From an uncultured Butyrivibrio sp. (lineage in GTDB: Bacteria; Bacillota; Clostridia; Lachnospirales; Lachnospiraceae), in the NCBI GenBank assembly GCA_945928575.1, contig CAMENP010000003.1, positions 1 through 64,000 of the forward strand: a stretch of DNA of 64,000 nucleotides. Direction: 5' to 3'. The notes under the pieces are model-generated. The model was not told the origin of the DNA and did no database searches. It saw nothing but the letters and a program-made list of their open reading frames with translations. Below, piece after piece: positions 61,978 to 64,000 of this stretch; position 1 is the first letter of the stretch, and each line of letters begins with the position of its first letter. The position numbers and the translations under genes were made by a program.

Positions 61978-63471
61978 ATGGATCTTTATTACAGAAGTAC
62001 AAGAAGCGATGATGTCAGAGTTACGGCTTCGCAGGCTATTCTTAAAGGACTTGCGGATGACGGCGGATTATATGTTCCGGAGAGCATACCGACACTTGAT
62101 GTCAGCCTTGAAGAATTATCGGGCATGGATTACAGACAGGTTGCTTATGAAGTTATGAAGCTTTTCCTTACGGATTTCACCGAAGAGGAACTTAAGGCCT
62201 GCATCAATAATGCATATGATTCCAAGTATGACACAGATGAGATAGCACCGCTTGTGAAGGCAGACGGAGCTTATTTCCTTGAATTGTTCCACGGTTCAAC
62301 AATAGCATTTAAGGATATGGCACTTTCCATATTGCCGCATCTCATGATTACGAGTGCCCGTAAGAATAATATAAAGAATGATATAGTTATACTCACTGCA
62401 ACATCAGGAGACACAGGTAAAGCTGCGCTTGCGGGATTTGCAGATGTTGAGGGAACGAAGATCATCGTATTCTATCCTAAGAACGGTGTAAGTCCTATCC
62501 AGGAGAAGCAGATGGTTACACAGAAGGGTAAGAATACATACGTTGTAGGAATACATGGTAATTTTGATGATGCCCAGACAGGCGTTAAGAATATGTTCGG
62601 GGATAAGGAACTTAATGAAGAGCTTAATGCCGGAGGATACCAGTTCTCATCAGCCAACTCCATTAATATCGGAAGACTTGTTCCGCAGATCGTATATTAT
62701 GTATATGCATATACCAGACTTCTCGCAGACGGTGAGATATCAAAGGATGAGAAGATCAATATAGTTGTTCCGACCGGTAATTTCGGTAACATACTTGCTG
62801 CTTATTTTGCAATGCATATGGGTGTTCCGGTTAATAAGCTTATATGTGCATCCAATGAGAATAAGGTTCTCTATGATTTCTTCTCAACAGGAACATATGA
62901 CAGAAACAGAGAGTTTGTGCTTACATCATCCCCGTCAATGGATATTCTTATATCAAGTAACCTTGAGAGACTTATATATATGATCGCAGGCGATGATGCA
63001 GCCAAGAATAAAGAGCTTATGGACAGCCTTAAGGCAGAAGGACGTTATAGTATTACACCGCAGATGAGAGAGAAGCTTGATGATTTCTATGGTAATTATG
63101 CCAGCGAGAAAGAGACGGCGGATGTTATCAAATCAATTTATGAGAATACCGGTTATGTAATAGATACACATACGGCAGTTGCAGCGTGTGTATATAAGAA
63201 ATATGTTTCCGATACATCCGATAAAACACCTACGGTAATAGCTTCAACCGCAAGTCCTTTTAAGTTCACTAGAAGTGTCATGGACGCGATTGACAAGGCG
63301 AAATATGATTCAATGACCGATTTTGAACTTGTTGATGAGCTTAGCAGAATTGCCAATGTAACAGTTCCTCAGGCGATTGAAGATATAAGAACGGCTCCTG
63401 TTCTTCATGATACAGTATGCGATAAGACACAGATGAAAGATGTTGTCAAAAAAATACTTAACATTAACTAA
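61978..63471 (+). CDS. thrC: Threonine synthase
   Basis: This 497-residue PLP enzyme converts O-phosphohomoserine to threonine. MDLYYRSTRSDDVRVTASQAILKGLADDGGLYVPE is the conserved start (in two parts), the PLP lysine is in HGSTIAFKDMAL, with ATSGDTGKAAL and VVPTGNFGNILAAYFA present. The length is typical of the long bacterial/fungal form. GGTGG precedes the ATG. An extended -10 (TGGTAATAT, 61928-61936) lies upstream, and a strong terminator follows. Confidence 0.95.
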   Translation: MDLYYRSTRSDDVRVTASQAILKGLADDGGLYVPESIPTLDVSLEELSGMDYRQVAYEVMKLFLTDFTEEELKACINNAYDSKYDTDEIAPLVKADGAYFLELFHGSTIAFKDMALSILPHLMITSARKNNIKNDIVILTATSGDTGKAALAGFADVEGTKIIVFYPKNGVSPIQEKQMVTQKGKNTYVVGIHGNFDDAQTGVKNMFGDKELNEELNAGGYQFSSANSINIGRLVPQIVYYVYAYTRLLADGEISKDEKINIVVPTGNFGNILAAYFAMHMGVPVNKLICASNENKVLYDFFSTGTYDRNREFVLTSSPSMDILISSNLERLIYMIAGDDAAKNKELMDSLKAEGRYSITPQMREKLDDFYGNYASEKETADVIKSIYENTGYVIDTHTAVAACVYKKYVSDTSDKTPTVIASTASPFKFTRSVMDAIDKAKYDSMTDFELVDELSRIANVTVPQAIEDIRTAPVLHDTVCDKTQMKDVVKKILNIN

Positions 63472-63485
63472 TCTGACACTTTATT

Positions 63486-63537
63486 GTCACATTTGTATTT
63501 TATATTAGTCATATAGAATACAGATGTGACTTTTTTT
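63486..63537 (+). terminator. Terminator after thrC
   Basis: GTCACATTTGTATT/AATACAGATGTGAC (14 bp with one mismatch) is followed by seven T residues. Confidence 0.9.
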
Positions 63538-63565
63538 ATCTGGAAATGCTGAATGGAGGAAATAA

Positions 63566-64000
63566 ATGAGCCGATTATTAATAGTTGATGATGAGGAAAG
63601 AATCAGGGTTATATTAAAGAAGTATGCTGAGTTTGAAGGATATGAGACGGATGAAGCTGCCGACGGGATGGAGGCTGTGCTCAAGGTGCGTGCCAATGAC
63701 TACGATCTCATAATAATGGATGTTATGATGCCGGAACTTGACGGATTTACAGCATGCCGTGAGATTTTTAAGATAAAGCAGATTCCGGTGATCATGTTGT
63801 CGGCAAGAGGCGAAGAATACGATAAAATACATGGATTTGAGCTTGGCATAGATGATTATGTGGTAAAACCGTTTTCACCGAGAGAACTTATGATGAGAGT
63901 CAAGGCAGTCCTCGGCAGACGCAGTAATACAGCTGCGGGACAGGGAGAGGACAATAAAGAAGTATATAGGATAGACGGGCTTGTTGTAGACTGCACAGCG
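63566..64000 (+). CDS. OmpR-family response regulator (3' end cut by window)
   Basis: The first 145 codons are visible, open to the window edge. Residues 1-115 form a receiver domain: acidic pair VDDEERIR, phospho-acceptor Asp in LIIMDVMMPELDG, the Thr/Ser of VIMLSARGEE and the Lys in DYVVKPFSPREL. The text then enters a linker and the start of what is likely a winged-helix output domain (YRIDGLVVDCTA is typical of OmpR/PhoB). GGAGGAA precedes ATG 63566. A partner histidine kinase probably lies just past the window. Confidence 0.92.
   Translation, partial: MSRLLIVDDEERIRVILKKYAEFEGYETDEAADGMEAVLKVRANDYDLIIMDVMMPELDGFTACREIFKIKQIPVIMLSARGEEYDKIHGFELGIDDYVVKPFSPRELMMRVKAVLGRRSNTAAGQGEDNKEVYRIDGLVVDCTA

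Overview
The window is a piece of a low-to-moderate GC Firmicutes chromosome, most likely a gut Lachnospiraceae (class Clostridia). The reasons are the SCIFF ranthipeptide pair scfA-scfB, a fused SecDF, HemZ, DUF5050 and CmpB-family proteins, the GGGtGRT protein, GEMM-I (c-di-GMP) riboswitches, strong AGGAGG ribosome sites and many TTGACA/TATAAT promoters. Species cannot be fixed by eye. Most of it is ordinary core chromosome with genes on the + strand; I see no prophage, insertion sequence, rRNA or CRISPR array.

1-7.4 kb: two identical tRNA-Leu(AAG) genes, a membrane protein, scfA/scfB, secDF, recJ and apt. 7.4-17.3 kb: a small XRE regulator, then relA/spoT, a metallo-hydrolase, hemZ, an HD-GYP protein, hisS, aspS and glyA (stringent response and translation). 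17.3-22.8 kb: single genes, including an AT-rich pair (P-loop kinase and methyltransferase) that looks acquired. 22.9-29.8 kb: pheA, a DUF815 ATPase, ppx, ppk1 and a convergent PHP phosphoesterase (polyphosphate turnover). 30-35.3 kb: a transglutaminase-like lipoprotein, a zinc-ribbon protein, and an SGNH hydrolase operon with two sulfur amino-acid PLP enzymes.

35.4-36.05 kb: an exactly periodic 12 x 53 bp tandem array. 36.1-42.2 kb: a copper operon with a CsoR operator, csoR, and copA fused to a C-terminal CopZ domain that has its own ribosome site, followed by an overlapping lacZ. 42.7-44.4 kb: a highly codon-biased pair, an Fe-S scaffold-like protein and the GGGtGRT protein. 44.5-48.6 kb: a c-di-GMP neighbourhood with a GGDEF response regulator, an HD-GYP protein, and two tandem c-di-GMP-I riboswitches in the leader of a secreted CAP-domain protein. 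48.7-54.1 kb: a hybrid histidine kinase, flotillin, SGNH hydrolase and cation/proton antiporter.

54.2-59.9 kb: ilvN-ilvC, an HD protein, a LysR regulator divergent from leuCD with a symmetric operator between them, and a nitrilase-family hydrolase (branched-chain amino-acid synthesis). 59.9-64 kb: an unusual AP2/HNH-like/AP2 DNA-binding protein with a palindromic operator around its own -35 box, a SleB-like wall hydrolase, thrC, and a response regulator cut by the window end.

The best candidates for something new are the AP2-HNH-AP2 protein with its operator, the 53-bp mosaic repeat array, the nested copZ within copA, and the tandem c-di-GMP riboswitches.
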